Shown piece by piece: positions 50,745 to 59,167 of a stretch of 64,000 nt of DNA. The notes beneath the pieces are model-generated. The model was not told where the DNA came from. It ran no database searches and saw only the letters and a list, made by a program, of their open reading frames with translations. The stretch is from Panacagrimonas sp965216845 (GTDB lineage Bacteria; Pseudomonadota; Gammaproteobacteria; Nevskiales; Nevskiaceae): NCBI GenBank assembly GCA_965216845.1, contig OZ244200.1, positions 1,612,001 through 1,676,000 on the forward strand, in the 5' to 3' direction. The position numbers were made by a program, and so were the translations under genes. Each line of letters opens with the position of its first letter. Within the stretch, counting starts at the first letter, position 1.

Positions 50745-51425
50745 TCAAGTCGGTCGGGGCCCGAACAAGGCCGTGCCGACGCGAATCAGATTGGCGCCAT
50801 GGGCAATCGCCACTTCCAGGTCCGCAGACATGCCGGCGGAAACCGTATCCATTGGCAGCCCTTGCGCTCGGCATTGCGCAAACAGTTGGTGCAATGCCTG
50901 AAACGGTGCGGGGTCGGGTGGATCACTCGGCGCTGGAATCGTCATCAATCCGCGCAGCTTCAGGTTCGGCAGCTCGGCAACGGCCTTGCACAGCGCAAGG
51001 CATTGATCCGGCGCACAGCCGGACTTGCTCGACTCGGCCGAAATGTTGACTTGAACGCACACATTCAAGGCCGGCAGATCAGGGTCGCGCTGGGCGGACA
51101 GGCGCTCGGCGATGCGCAGCCGATCCACGCTGTGAACCCAGGAGAAATGATTCGCCACCGAGCGCGTCTTGTTCGATTGCAGGGCGCCGATGAAGTGCCA
51201 GTTCAGTGCCAGGTCGGCCAAGGTCTGTTGTTTGCTCAGCGCCTCCGGCAGCAGGTTTTCGCCAAAATCGAGTTGCCCAAACTCAGCCAGTGCGCGCATG
51301 CGTTCGGCGTTCTGTCGCTTGGAGACGGCGAGCAGCGAAATTTGCCGCGCATCGCGCCCGCTGGCGGCGCAGGCGCGTTCGATTCTGGAGTGAATCAGCC
51401 GCAAATGGGATGCTGGCTCGGGCAA
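50745..51425 (-). CDS. yggS: YggS family pyridoxal-phosphate homeostasis protein
   Basis: A ~226-residue single-domain PLP-binding TIM-barrel protein (PLPBP family). The PLP Lys is in 'ISLLAVSKRQNAERM', and 'FGENLLPEAL', 'WHFIGALQSNK' and 'MTIPAPSDP' are typical. It maintains B6 balance without known catalysis. The start is uncertain: homologues suggest a site just before 'RLIHSRIERA', where TTG 51425 is the best codon available. It is divergent from pilT, as in Pseudomonas, but proC and yggT do not follow; rpiA does. Confidence 0.9.
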   Translation of the reverse strand: MPEPASHLRLIHSRIERACAASGRDARQISLLAVSKRQNAERMRALAEFGQLDFGENLLPEALSKQQTLADLALNWHFIGALQSNKTRSVANHFSWVHSVDRLRIAERLSAQRDPDLPALNVCVQVNISAESSKSGCAPDQCLALCKAVAELPNLKLRGLMTIPAPSDPPDPAPFQALHQLFAQCRAQGLPMDTVSAGMSADLEVAIAHGANLIRVGTALFGPRPT

Positions 51426-51503
51426 GGTGTTTTCGGGGCGGTTGCTTGGTATGGGGAGAATCGATACTGTCCGTTGAAAACACAAGGCCCAAAGGCCCCG
51501 ATC

Positions 51504-52541
51504 ATGGATATTGCCCAGCTTCTCACCTTCGCGGTCAAGAACGGCGCATCGGACTTGCACATCTCCGCCGGTGTCGAACCCATGATTCGCGTCGACGGTG
51601 ACATGAAGCGCATCAACCTGCCGCCCATGCCGCACAAGCAGGTGCACGCCATGATCTACGACATCATGAACGACAAGCAGCGAAAGACTTATGACGAGTT
51701 TTTCGAGGTGGATTTCTCCTTCGATATTCCGGGCTTGGCGCGCTTTCGTGTCAATGCCTTTACCCATGATCGCGGCGCCGGCGCGGCGTTTCGCAATGTG
51801 CCCAGCCTGATTCAGTCGCTGGAAGATCTGAATTGTCCGGCGGTGTTTCGTCAGTTGGCGGAATTGCCGCGCGGCCTGATTCTGGTGACCGGCCCCACCG
51901 GATCAGGCAAGTCCACCACCCTGGCGGCGATGGTCAATCACAAGAACGAGACCGAATACGGTCATGTGATCACCATTGAGGATCCGATTGAGTTTCTGCA
52001 TCAGTCCAAGCGCTGCCTGATCAACCAGCGTGAAATTCACCGGGATACTCTGGGCTTTGGCGAGGCCTTGCGCTCGGCCCTGCGTGAAGATCCGGACACC
52101 ATCCTGGTGGGTGAGATGCGTGACCTGGAAACCATCCGCCTGGCCTTGACCGCGGCCGAGACCGGCCACCTGGTGCTGGCGACCCTTCATACCAGTTCGG
52201 CGGCGAAAACCATTGATCGCGTGGTAGATGTGTTTCCCGCCGCTGAAAAGGACATGGTGCGATCAATGCTCTCCGAAGGTTTGCGCGCGGTGATTTCGCA
52301 GTCGCTGATGAAAAAGCGCGGCGGCGGCCGTATCGCCGCGCACGAAATCATGATCGGTACGCCGGCCATCCGTAATCTGATCCGTGAAAACAAGGTGGCG
52401 CAGATGTATTCCTCCATCCAGACCGGCCAACGCGACGGCATGGTGACGCTGGAACAAAGCCTGCGCACGCTGGTCAAGCAGGGTTTGGTCGATCCCAACG
52501 AAGCGCGTCGCAAGGCCAACAAACCGCTGGAGCTGGGCTGA
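51504..52541 (+). CDS. pilT: Type IV pilus retraction ATPase PilT
   Basis: A 345-residue secretion-type hexameric ATPase that powers pilus retraction. It has Walker A 'VTGPTGSGKSTTLAAM', an Asp box 'ITIEDPIEF', Walker B-like 'ILVGEMRDLETI', His box 'ATLHTSSAAKTIDRVVD' and the PilT signature 'AIRNLIRE'. The stop overlaps the pilU start by one base (TGATG). It acts on the inner-membrane face of the pilus machine controlled by the PilG/ChpA system at 8-15 kb. Confidence 0.97.
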   Translation: MDIAQLLTFAVKNGASDLHISAGVEPMIRVDGDMKRINLPPMPHKQVHAMIYDIMNDKQRKTYDEFFEVDFSFDIPGLARFRVNAFTHDRGAGAAFRNVPSLIQSLEDLNCPAVFRQLAELPRGLILVTGPTGSGKSTTLAAMVNHKNETEYGHVITIEDPIEFLHQSKRCLINQREIHRDTLGFGEALRSALREDPDTILVGEMRDLETIRLALTAAETGHLVLATLHTSSAAKTIDRVVDVFPAAEKDMVRSMLSEGLRAVISQSLMKKRGGGRIAAHEIMIGTPAIRNLIRENKVAQMYSSIQTGQRDGMVTLEQSLRTLVKQGLVDPNEARRKANKPLELG

Positions 52542-53710
52542 TGGACCGCGAACAATCGATCAAACTGGTCCAGCAACTGCTGGGCATGATGGTCAAGAAG
52601 AAGGGCTCGGACTTGTTCATCACGGCCGGATTTCCGCCGGCCATCAAGATTGATGGTCATGTGGAGCCGGTCACCGACCAGTCCATCTCCGCTGAAAACG
52701 CCGCCATTATCGTCCGTGCCTTGATGGGGGACCGTCAGATCAAGGAATTTGACGAAACCAACGAATGTCAGTTCGCCATTGCCCCGCCCGGTATCGGCCG
52801 TTTCCGTGTCAGCGCCTTTGTGCAACAGGGCAAGGTGGGCGCGGTGATGCGCACCATCAATACCAAAATTCCCAGCTTCGAAGATCTGGGCCTGCCAGAG
52901 CAGCTCAAGCAAATCGCCATGAGCAAGCGTGGTCTGGTGCTGATGGTGGGCGCCACCGGTTCGGGCAAATCCACCTCGCTGGCAGCGATGGTGGGTTTGC
53001 GCAATGCAAACTCCAAGGGGCACATCATCACCATCGAAGATCCGATCGAATACGTGCACGATCACGGCGGCTGCGTGGTGACCCAGCGCGACGTCGGCCT
53101 GGACACCCTGAGCTGGGACAATGCCTTGAAAAACACCCTGCGGCAGGCGCCGGACGTGATCCAGATCGGTGAGGTCCGCACGCGTGAAACCATGGAGTAC
53201 GCGATCCAGTTTGCCGAAACCGGCCACCTGGTGCTGACCACGCTGCACGCCAACAGCGCCAACACCGCGCTGGATCGCATCATCAATTTTTTCCCGGAAG
53301 AAAAGCGCGAACAACTGCTGATGGACCTGGCGCTGAACCTGCGCGCCATCGTTTCCCAACGCCTGGTGCGGCGCGAGGATCAGGGGCGGGTGGCGGCGAT
53401 GGAGATCCTGCTCAACTCACCCCTGGTGACCGACATGATCTTCAAGGGTGAGGTGGCCGAGTTGAAGGATCTGATGGCGCGTTCCAACGAACAGGGCATG
53501 ATCACCTTCGATCAGTTTCTGTTCGATCTGTTCGAAAATCACGTGATCAGCTACGAGGAAGCCTTGCGGCACGCCGATTCGCAAAACGAAGTGCGCCTGC
53601 GCATCAAGCTGGAATCGACCCGCGCCAGGCAGGATTTGCTGGAGGATGAGGTGGTCAAGAAAATGCAGATGCGCAAGGAAGAGGAAGAAGGACAAATGCT
53701 GAGAACCTGA
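52541..53710 (+). CDS. pilU: PilU-type pilus retraction ATPase
   Basis: A 389-residue PilT paralogue. The motifs are 'MVGATGSGKSTSLAAM', 'ITIEDPIEYVHDH', 'IQIGEVRTRETMEYA' and 'TTLHANSANTALDRIINFFP', which together are typical of PilU, an accessory retraction motor that depends on PilT. The C-terminal tail (last ~40 residues) is charged and likely helical. The stop overlaps the next ATPase gene by one base. Confidence 0.94.
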   Translation: MDREQSIKLVQQLLGMMVKKKGSDLFITAGFPPAIKIDGHVEPVTDQSISAENAAIIVRALMGDRQIKEFDETNECQFAIAPPGIGRFRVSAFVQQGKVGAVMRTINTKIPSFEDLGLPEQLKQIAMSKRGLVLMVGATGSGKSTSLAAMVGLRNANSKGHIITIEDPIEYVHDHGGCVVTQRDVGLDTLSWDNALKNTLRQAPDVIQIGEVRTRETMEYAIQFAETGHLVLTTLHANSANTALDRIINFFPEEKREQLLMDLALNLRAIVSQRLVRREDQGRVAAMEILLNSPLVTDMIFKGEVAELKDLMARSNEQGMITFDQFLFDLFENHVISYEEALRHADSQNEVRLRIKLESTRARQDLLEDEVVKKMQMRKEEEEGQMLRT

Positions 53711-54771
53711 TGCTCAAGATTCTTCCTTATTTGAAGCTGGCGGTCGAAAAAAACGCCTCCGACCTTTACTTCACCGCCAATGCCCGGCCCATGGTGCGTA
53801 TCGAGGGCCTGATTCATCCGGTGGGCGACAACATGATGACCGGCGAAGCGGTGCGCGAGCTGGCCATGTCCATCCTGACCCAGGAACAGCGTCAACAGCT
53901 TGCGCAGGAGAAGGAAATCGATCTGGCCACCGAAGCAGGGGGCTTGGGGCGATTCCGCGTCAATGTTTTCCATCAGCGCGGCACGGTCGCCATGGCCTTG
54001 CGCTACGTCAAGGCAGATGTGCCGGCGCTGGATGAACTGGGATTGCCCAAGGTGCTGCGCGAATTGATCATGCTCAAGCGCGGGCTGATTCTGATGGTGG
54101 GCGCCACCGGTTCGGGCAAGTCCACCACCCAGGCGGCGATGATTCGCCATCGCAACGGACGCCTGGCCAGTCACATCATCACCATCGAGGACCCGATTGA
54201 ATTCATTCACCCCAACCTCAAGGCCATCATTAATCAGCGTGAGGTGGGCATTGACACCGAAAGTTACGACCGCGCGCTGATTTCCTGCCTGCGCGAGGCG
54301 CCAGACGTGATTCAGATCGGTGAGGTACGGCGCAAATCCACCATGGATGCCTGCATCCAGCTGGCCAACGTGGGGCAACTGGCCCTGTCCACCTTGCACG
54401 CCAATAACGCGTCGCAGGCGCTACAGCGCATCGTGAACTTCTACCCGCAGGAGAATCGGGATCAGCTTTATCTGGACCTGTCGCTGACCCTGCGCGCCAT
54501 CGTCAGTCAGCGCTTGGTGCGCAGAAAGGATGGCAAGCGTGTTGCGGCGGTGGAGGTGATGATGAACACGCCCTTCATTCAGGAACTGATCGCCTCGGCG
54601 CGCATCGACGACATCAAGGCGGCAATGGAGCAGTCATCGGACGGCGGGACGCAAACCTTTGATCAGTCCCTGCTGAGCCTGTACCGAGACGGCCAGATCG
54701 AGCTGGAAGAGGCGCTCAGCAACGCCGACTCACGCACCAATCTGGAAGCGCGGATCAACTTCGGAACCTGA
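53710..54771 (+). CDS. Third PilT/PilU-family ATPase
   Basis: A 353-residue protein of the same family, closest in motif wording to PilU: 'LMVGATGSGKSTTQAAM', 'ITIEDPIEFIHPN', 'IQIGEVRRKSTMDACI' and 'STLHANNASQALQRIVNFYP'. Residues needed for ATP binding and hydrolysis appear intact. It starts at the TGATG junction with pilU, so all three ATPases are translated from one message. In the wider family a second pilU-like gene is seen in some gammaproteobacteria, but its role is not established. It is convergent with the LysR gene. Confidence 0.9.
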   Translation: MLKILPYLKLAVEKNASDLYFTANARPMVRIEGLIHPVGDNMMTGEAVRELAMSILTQEQRQQLAQEKEIDLATEAGGLGRFRVNVFHQRGTVAMALRYVKADVPALDELGLPKVLRELIMLKRGLILMVGATGSGKSTTQAAMIRHRNGRLASHIITIEDPIEFIHPNLKAIINQREVGIDTESYDRALISCLREAPDVIQIGEVRRKSTMDACIQLANVGQLALSTLHANNASQALQRIVNFYPQENRDQLYLDLSLTLRAIVSQRLVRRKDGKRVAAVEVMMNTPFIQELIASARIDDIKAAMEQSSDGGTQTFDQSLLSLYRDGQIELEEALSNADSRTNLEARINFGT

Positions 54772-54782
54772 CCGCCTGCGGT

Positions 54783-55742
54783 TCAGGCGCGCTGGTGCCC
54801 GGCCCATGGCTCATCGTGCGCTTGCTGCAAGATCCAGTCGCGCAAGGCACAGACCGCAGGACGATTTTCAACCGCCTTGCTGTGGACCAGATAGTAACTC
54901 GCGCCAATCGGCAGCACGAGCGAAAACGGCATGACCAAACGACCGCGACTCAAATCATGCGAGGCCAGCACCGGCATCCCCAACACCACGCCCATGCCAT
55001 CTGTGGCGGCTTCCATCGCCATCCCCACCTGATTGAAGCTGGGGCCGCGTTGCGCATCGATGTCTTCAATGCCTGCGGCGTTCAACCAGGTTTTCCAGCT
55101 CGGTCGCGTGGCGTCCATCTGCCGGATCTCGGTCTGGTGATGCAACAGCGTGTGATGTCGCAGATCATCCGGCCGTTCCAGTGGTCTGGGGCCGACCAAC
55201 AGATCCGGGCTGCACATGGGGGTGGTGGAAAGCTCGAACATCCAATGCGCAACAAGGCCGGGGTAGTGACCGTCGCCGGAACGGATCGCCAAATCCGCAT
55301 TCCCGAGCAAGCTGGGTTCCTCATCGGATTCGGCGCGCACGCTGTCGATCAACGAAGTGCGCGCGAAAATCTGCAACTCCATCTCCGGGTGGGCCTGGGT
55401 GAAGCGATGCAATCGCGGTGCGAGCCACAGCGAACCCAGCGCCGGCGTTGTGGCAAGACTGATGCGTTGGGAGCCATTCATGGCCACGGCAGCGTTCACC
55501 GCCTCGGCAATCTGCGCCAGTGCCGGCGTCAAACCGTTCAACAGCTGCTGCCCTTGCGGCGTGAGTTCAACCCGTCGCGGCAGGCGCTTGAACAAGGCGA
55601 CCTGGAGCTGCGTTTCCAGGCTCTTGATCTGATGACTGACCGCAGCCGGCGTCACAAACAGTTCCTGCGCCGCTTTGCGCAGGCTCAGGTGGCGGCCGGC
55701 AGCTTCAAAGCTGCGTAGGGCATTGAGCGGGGGGTGTCGCAT
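54783..55742 (-). CDS. LysR-type transcriptional regulator, GcvA-like
   Basis: A 319-residue regulator. The N-terminal winged helix reads 'PLNALRSFEAAGRHLSLRKAA' with recognition helix 'VTPAAVSHQIKSLE', the wording of the GcvA/AmpR/BlaA subgroup. The remaining ~220 residues are the co-inducer-binding fold. A palindrome GATTAG-N5-CTAATC lies six bases upstream of its start and probably serves as its autoregulatory operator. A divergent transcript with promoter and terminator lies on the other side, reminiscent of gcvA/gcvB in E. coli. The effector is unknown. Confidence 0.88.
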   Translation of the reverse strand: MRHPPLNALRSFEAAGRHLSLRKAAQELFVTPAAVSHQIKSLETQLQVALFKRLPRRVELTPQGQQLLNGLTPALAQIAEAVNAAVAMNGSQRISLATTPALGSLWLAPRLHRFTQAHPEMELQIFARTSLIDSVRAESDEEPSLLGNADLAIRSGDGHYPGLVAHWMFELSTTPMCSPDLLVGPRPLERPDDLRHHTLLHHQTEIRQMDATRPSWKTWLNAAGIEDIDAQRGPSFNQVGMAMEAATDGMGVVLGMPVLASHDLSRGRLVMPFSLVLPIGASYYLVHSKAVENRPAVCALRDWILQQAHDEPWAGHQRA

Positions 55743-55747
55743 AGATG

Positions 55748-55764
55748 GATTAGTTTTTCTAATC
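55748..55764. promoter_or_regulatory. LysR/GcvA-type operator
   Basis: A perfect inverted repeat GATTAG-TTTTT-CTAATC fits the T-N11-A LysR-box rule and contains the CTAAT core bound by GcvA-type proteins. It lies between the regulator start and the -35 of the divergent promoter, so one site could control both. Confidence 0.65.
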
Positions 55765-55785
55765 GTGGCGATAAAAACAAATCAT

Positions 55786-55814
55786 TTGATGCAGTGCAAC
55801 AATGCCGCTACTAT
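55786..55814 (+). promoter_or_regulatory. Promoter of the candidate small RNA
   Basis: TTGATG (55786-55791) and TACTAT (55809-55814) are separated by 17 bp. Predicted transcription starts near 55821. The operator lies 22 bp upstream of the -35. Confidence 0.6.
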
Positions 55815-55820
55815 AGCGTC

Positions 55821-55954
55821 CATCAGATGACGTTTCACCGATTGAAGCACTGCCGAACGCGGGTTCAATTGCCAAACATCATTTACCGATCTCCTCCAGT
55901 CCCGGCAAAATCCGGGACCACCTTGGGCCACCCTGTACCGGTGGCCTTTTTTTT
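55821..55954 (+). ncRNA. Candidate small RNA divergent from the GcvA-like regulator
   Basis: A region of about 134 nt between a well-formed promoter and an intrinsic terminator, with no convincing open reading frame. Its 3' half contains an exposed C-rich stretch CTCCTCC (55891-55897), then a hairpin TCCCGG-caaaat-CCGGGA (55900-55917), then CCACCTT, then the terminator hairpin. The two C-rich segments are complementary to Shine-Dalgarno sequences, as in many trans-acting regulators. The location beside a GcvA-type gene recalls GcvB, but I see no GcvB-like GU-rich seed. It could instead be an attenuated leader read into rplM. Confidence 0.5.
55926..55954 (+). terminator. Intrinsic terminator of the candidate small RNA
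   Basis: GGCCACC (55926-55932) pairs with GGTGGCC (55940-55946) across a 7-nt loop and is followed by eight T residues. No annotated gene on the plus strand ends just upstream, which is the main evidence for a separate short transcript. Confidence 0.88.
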
Positions 55955-55981
55955 GTTCAAGGCCCTGACAGTGCCCGAGAG

Positions 55982-56010
55982 TTGCCACGATTGGCCGGCA
56001 TCACTACAAT
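55982..56010 (+). promoter_or_regulatory. Promoter of rplM-rpsI
   Basis: TTGCCA (55982-55987) and TACAAT (56005-56010) with 17-bp spacing. The predicted start near 56017 gives a leader of about 66 nt. Confidence 0.7.
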
Positions 56011-56025
56011 TCGCACCCTTATGAC

Positions 56026-56053
56026 GTTGCCGCAATGCTTTTTCAGCGGCAAC
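56026..56053 (+). promoter_or_regulatory. Hairpin in the rplM leader
   Basis: GTTGCCGC (56026-56033) and GCGGCAAC (56046-56053) form an 8-bp stem with a 12-nt loop in the predicted 5' leader, 30 bp before the rplM start. Ribosomal protein L13 is known to autoregulate rplM in E. coli, so this is a plausible binding structure; that link is inference. Confidence 0.5.
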
Positions 56054-56082
56054 CGAACCATAACAACCCAACGGGAAATCAG

Positions 56083-56520
56083 ATGTCTACGTTCTTTGCA
56101 AACGCCGAGAACGTCAAGCGCGACTGGTTCGTGATTGACGCTAATGGCAAGACCCTCGGCCGCCTGGCCACCGAAGTCGCGCGCAGATTGCGCGGCAAGC
56201 ATAAGCCAGAGTTCACGCCTCACGTTGATACCGGTGACTACATCGTCGTCATCAACGCCGAGAAGGTGCACACCACCGGCAACAAGCTCGACCCCAAGGC
56301 CGGCAAGATGTACTGGCGCCATACCGAGTATCCGGGCGGCATCAAGAGCACTTCGCTCAAGCGCATGCTGGAAACCCATCCGGAGCGGGTGATTCAAAAG
56401 GCCGTCAAGGGCATGTTGCCGCGCGGCCCGCTGGGTTATGCGCAGTTCCGCAAGCTCAAGGTTTATGCCGGGCCGGATCATCCGCACACCGCGCAACAGC
56501 CGCAGACACTGGAAATCTAA
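56083..56520 (+). CDS. rplM: 50S ribosomal protein L13
   Basis: A 145-residue protein of the large ribosomal subunit. 'RDWFVIDANGKTLGRLATEV' at the N-terminus and 'AVKGMLPRGPLGYAQFRKLKV' near the C-terminus are L13 signatures. The start follows a GGGA ribosome binding site eight bases upstream. It forms the standard operon with rpsI, ten bases downstream. Confidence 0.98.
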   Translation: MSTFFANAENVKRDWFVIDANGKTLGRLATEVARRLRGKHKPEFTPHVDTGDYIVVINAEKVHTTGNKLDPKAGKMYWRHTEYPGGIKSTSLKRMLETHPERVIQKAVKGMLPRGPLGYAQFRKLKVYAGPDHPHTAQQPQTLEI

Positions 56521-56529
56521 GGGAACCCC

Positions 56530-56925
56530 ATGGCCACGCAAGATCAAAACTACGGCACCGGACGTCGCAAAACCGCCGCCGCGCGCGTTTTTCTCAAGCC
56601 CGGTTCCGGCAACATCACCATTAACGGCAAGTCTGTTGAGGACTACTTCGGTCGCGAGACCTCCCGCATGCTGGTTCGCCAGCCGCTGGAACTGGTCGAA
56701 TCGCTGGATCGCTTCGACCTCAAAATCAGCGTCCGCGGCGGCGGCGCATCCGGTCAGGCCGGCGCCGTGCGTCACGGCATCACCCGCGCCCTGATCGAAT
56801 ACGACGAAGAAATGCGCAGACCGCTACGCGAAGCCGGTCTGGTGACACGTGACGCACGTGAAGTCGAACGCAAGAAAATCGGCCTGCACAAAGCGCGTCG
56901 TCGTCCGCAATACAGCAAGCGATAA
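56530..56925 (+). CDS. rpsI: 30S ribosomal protein S9
   Basis: A 131-residue small-subunit protein ending in the conserved basic tail 'KARRRPQYSKR' that reaches the P-site tRNA. 'GTGRRKTAAARVFLKPGSG' opens the S9 domain. It is the second gene of the rplM operon. Confidence 0.98.
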   Translation: MATQDQNYGTGRRKTAAARVFLKPGSGNITINGKSVEDYFGRETSRMLVRQPLELVESLDRFDLKISVRGGGASGQAGAVRHGITRALIEYDEEMRRPLREAGLVTRDAREVERKKIGLHKARRRPQYSKR

Positions 56926-56958
56926 GCAGGCTGTACGCCGGGCAGGTGATCTCAATAA

Positions 56959-57032
56959 TGGGGGATCGTCTAATGGTAGGACCCGGGATTCTGATTCCCG
57001 TTGTCTAGGTTCGAGTCCTAGTCCCCCAGCCA
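56959..57032 (+). tRNA. tRNA-Gln (anticodon CTG), CCA encoded
   Basis: A complete 74-nt cloverleaf. The acceptor arms TGGGGGA (56959-56965) and TCCCCCA (57022-57028) start with the U1-A72 pair typical of tRNA-Gln. The anticodon stem CGGGA/TCCCG encloses TT-CTG-AT. The T arm contains GGTTCGAGTCC. Discriminator G and CCA follow. The accessory genes begin after it, so the tRNA may have been an integration site. Confidence 0.97.
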
Positions 57033-57078
57033 ACACGACGTTTCAGGACATCCCAGGAAGTCCGAAACAAACCACTAA

Positions 57079-57101
57079 CCCCGCAATTTGCGGGGTTTTT
57101 T
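57079..57101 (+). terminator. Intrinsic terminator after tRNA-Gln
   Basis: CCCCGCA and TGCGGGG form a 7-bp stem with a 3-nt loop, followed by six T residues. It probably ends the rplM-rpsI/tRNA transcript. The remaining stretch up to the lipoprotein gene shows no feature. Confidence 0.92.
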
Positions 57102-57293
57102 GTGTCCCGCATTCCATCCTGAATGAAAGAAAAGCGGGAGCGAGCCTCACACAAAAACAGACAGTCCAAATCGGGAATGGGGTCGGAAAATAAAAATACA
57201 GAAGAATATGGTTAGCAGCCCAAGCAAGTGGAAGCTCCTAGCGGGTCGCCAAGCCCTGATCACCCATTCAGCCCAAAAGCCTGGGGAAAGCAC

Positions 57294-59093
57294 TTGAATA
57301 TTGAAAGGATCGCTGGATTGTTTCTGGTGGTGTCAACGGTTGCCATTCTTGCCGCGTGCGGCGGGGGAGGTGGCGCCAATAATCAGAACAATACTCCGAT
57401 AGCCCCGGATGTTGGTATTTCATTAGGGGTGAATCAGGTCAACGTGGGCGATACCATCACGATCACGTGGGGCGCCACCAATGCCGATCAATGTTTTGCT
57501 GAAGGAGATTGGTCCGGTGATCGACCCATCAATGGTAGTGAGCTGTTCTCTCCCGGCGCCCCAGGCGAGTACATTTTCCAGCTAACTTGCTTTTCACAGA
57601 ATGTGTCTTCGTCTGCTTCGGCGACGCTGAGCGTATCAGAGCGACCGCCCCCGCCGCCTGAACCTAACCGGCCTCCCAATGCTCGCGGACTAAACCTGGA
57701 AGTGGCCGAGGATTCAGCGGCCATGTTCACGCTGCCGTCCACGGATCCCGACGGTGACCCGCTGACATACCGAATCACTCAAAGCCCAGAGAATGGACAA
57801 ATTACGGCCTTTGACCCCGCAACGGGCCAAGGCACCTTTGCCCCATTCCCTGATTTTAATGGTGAGACGTCCCTGAACTACGAAGTAGAAGATCGTCACG
57901 GCGCCACCGACACAGGCCAGGTTCTGTTCATCGTGCTGTCGGTTTTTGACCCGCCCGACTATGAGCTGGTCAAAGACGCATCGGCGGTCTATGAAGGGCG
58001 GGTGGTTAACCTGGAGGTTCAAGTTACTGAAAACGACTTCACGCCGCCAATTAGTTTCAGCTGGCGCCAAGTGGCAGGCCCTGGTGGAAAGTTTTCAGGT
58101 CCCAGCGGGAATAATCATCCTCCCTCTGACACATCTTTCGGTCAGCAAAACCAGTTTGTTGCTCCCGCAGTGTCCGCCGACGACATCGTGACGATAGAGG
58201 TCAGTGCCCAGCTGCGAGGCGATAGCCCGCCGGATGTATTCACTACAGATATCGCCGTAAAGGCTTATCACGATGTCAGCGGCGCGATCCTGGAGGATAC
58301 GGTCTGGGAATCGCCGGATGGCCGGCCGCTAGAGTTAAACAGCCTCACGACCGTTGCAGAAGGAGTGACACTTACAGTTATGCCTGGCACGGTGGTGCGT
58401 TCGGTTCCACCCGATGCTGGAAGGCCTATTCTGGTTGTTGCTGGTGAGCTGAAATTAATGGGGACGGTTACATCGCCCATCTTCTTCCAGCCTCAGCGCC
58501 AGAGCCCAAGCAACTGGGGCGGCATCTCGATTTCTGGGGATGCCTCGTCCATTTCTGGCGAATATGTCGTCATTGAGGGTGCCCGCGGTGGATTGAGCTT
58601 GGCCCGCGCCAACGTGCATGACATTCGTCATTTCCTGTTCAGAGACAATGAGCGGGGCCTGGAGGAAACGCCCAGATCAATGGCTTATGGGCTTGAACGT
58701 CTTACCTTCTTGCGTAACTTTAAAGGGGTTAATCGCCTGAATTTTCTCGAGCCTTCCGACATACGAAACTGCTTGTTTGCCGACAACAGCGAGGCATTGG
58801 ATGCGCCACTTGGCGCCCAGGCACTGCTTACGGTCACTGGAAACGTCTTTTCCAACAATGCGATTGCCATGACAGCAACACAAGCTGACTCTGATGGCGT
58901 CATCAACGCGGTGGGAAATTTCTGGGAACCAGGTGGCATTGATGACATCGCGGCAATGATTATTGATCGGAATGACAACGCCCTTCTGAAAGAAATTTCA
59001 TTTCTTCCCACGTTGGATGAACGGCCAATACCGGTTGGCGCGAATCTTGACCTGGATATTTCGCCTACCATTGCCGATCCGGAGCGTTTGTGA
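57294..59093 (+). CDS. Large surface-type lipoprotein with Ig/cadherin-like and beta-helix regions
   Basis: A 599-residue predicted lipoprotein; the signal ends in L-A-A-C about 22 residues from the start, then a Gly/Asn linker. Residues about 40-115 form an Ig-like domain with two Cys. Residues about 130-215 are cadherin-like ('STDPDGDPLTYRI', 'DFNGETSLNYEVEDRHGATD'). The last third resembles a right-handed beta-helix ('GEYVVIEGARGGLSL', 'NCLFADNSEAL'). TTG 57294 is chosen because GGGGAAAG lies directly upstream; GTG 57228 is an in-frame alternative with no signal peptide directly after it. Codon use looks less GC-rich than the core genes. Role unknown, perhaps adhesion. Confidence 0.7.
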   Translation: MNIERIAGLFLVVSTVAILAACGGGGGANNQNNTPIAPDVGISLGVNQVNVGDTITITWGATNADQCFAEGDWSGDRPINGSELFSPGAPGEYIFQLTCFSQNVSSSASATLSVSERPPPPPEPNRPPNARGLNLEVAEDSAAMFTLPSTDPDGDPLTYRITQSPENGQITAFDPATGQGTFAPFPDFNGETSLNYEVEDRHGATDTGQVLFIVLSVFDPPDYELVKDASAVYEGRVVNLEVQVTENDFTPPISFSWRQVAGPGGKFSGPSGNNHPPSDTSFGQQNQFVAPAVSADDIVTIEVSAQLRGDSPPDVFTTDIAVKAYHDVSGAILEDTVWESPDGRPLELNSLTTVAEGVTLTVMPGTVVRSVPPDAGRPILVVAGELKLMGTVTSPIFFQPQRQSPSNWGGISISGDASSISGEYVVIEGARGGLSLARANVHDIRHFLFRDNERGLEETPRSMAYGLERLTFLRNFKGVNRLNFLEPSDIRNCLFADNSEALDAPLGAQALLTVTGNVFSNNAIAMTATQADSDGVINAVGNFWEPGGIDDIAAMIIDRNDNALLKEISFLPTLDERPIPVGANLDLDISPTIADPERL

Positions 59094-59105
59094 CGGCTTT
59101 ATTTA

Positions 59106-59139
59106 TTCGCCCCTGAAAAACGGGTTCTTCAGGGGCGAA
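59106..59139. terminator. Strong hairpin after the surface lipoprotein
   Basis: TTCGCCCCTGAA and TTCAGGGGCGAA form a perfect 12-bp stem around a 10-nt loop, 12 bp past the stop codon. No T-tract follows on the plus strand. It sits between convergent genes and may end transcription from both sides. Confidence 0.6.
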
Positions 59140-59167
59140 CAAGCAGGTTCGCACCCAAGATTTGATA

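Noticed and set aside
55821..55954. A true GcvB RNA
   Set aside because: Position and regulator fit, but the GU-rich seed regions of GcvB are not present, so I call it only a candidate small RNA.
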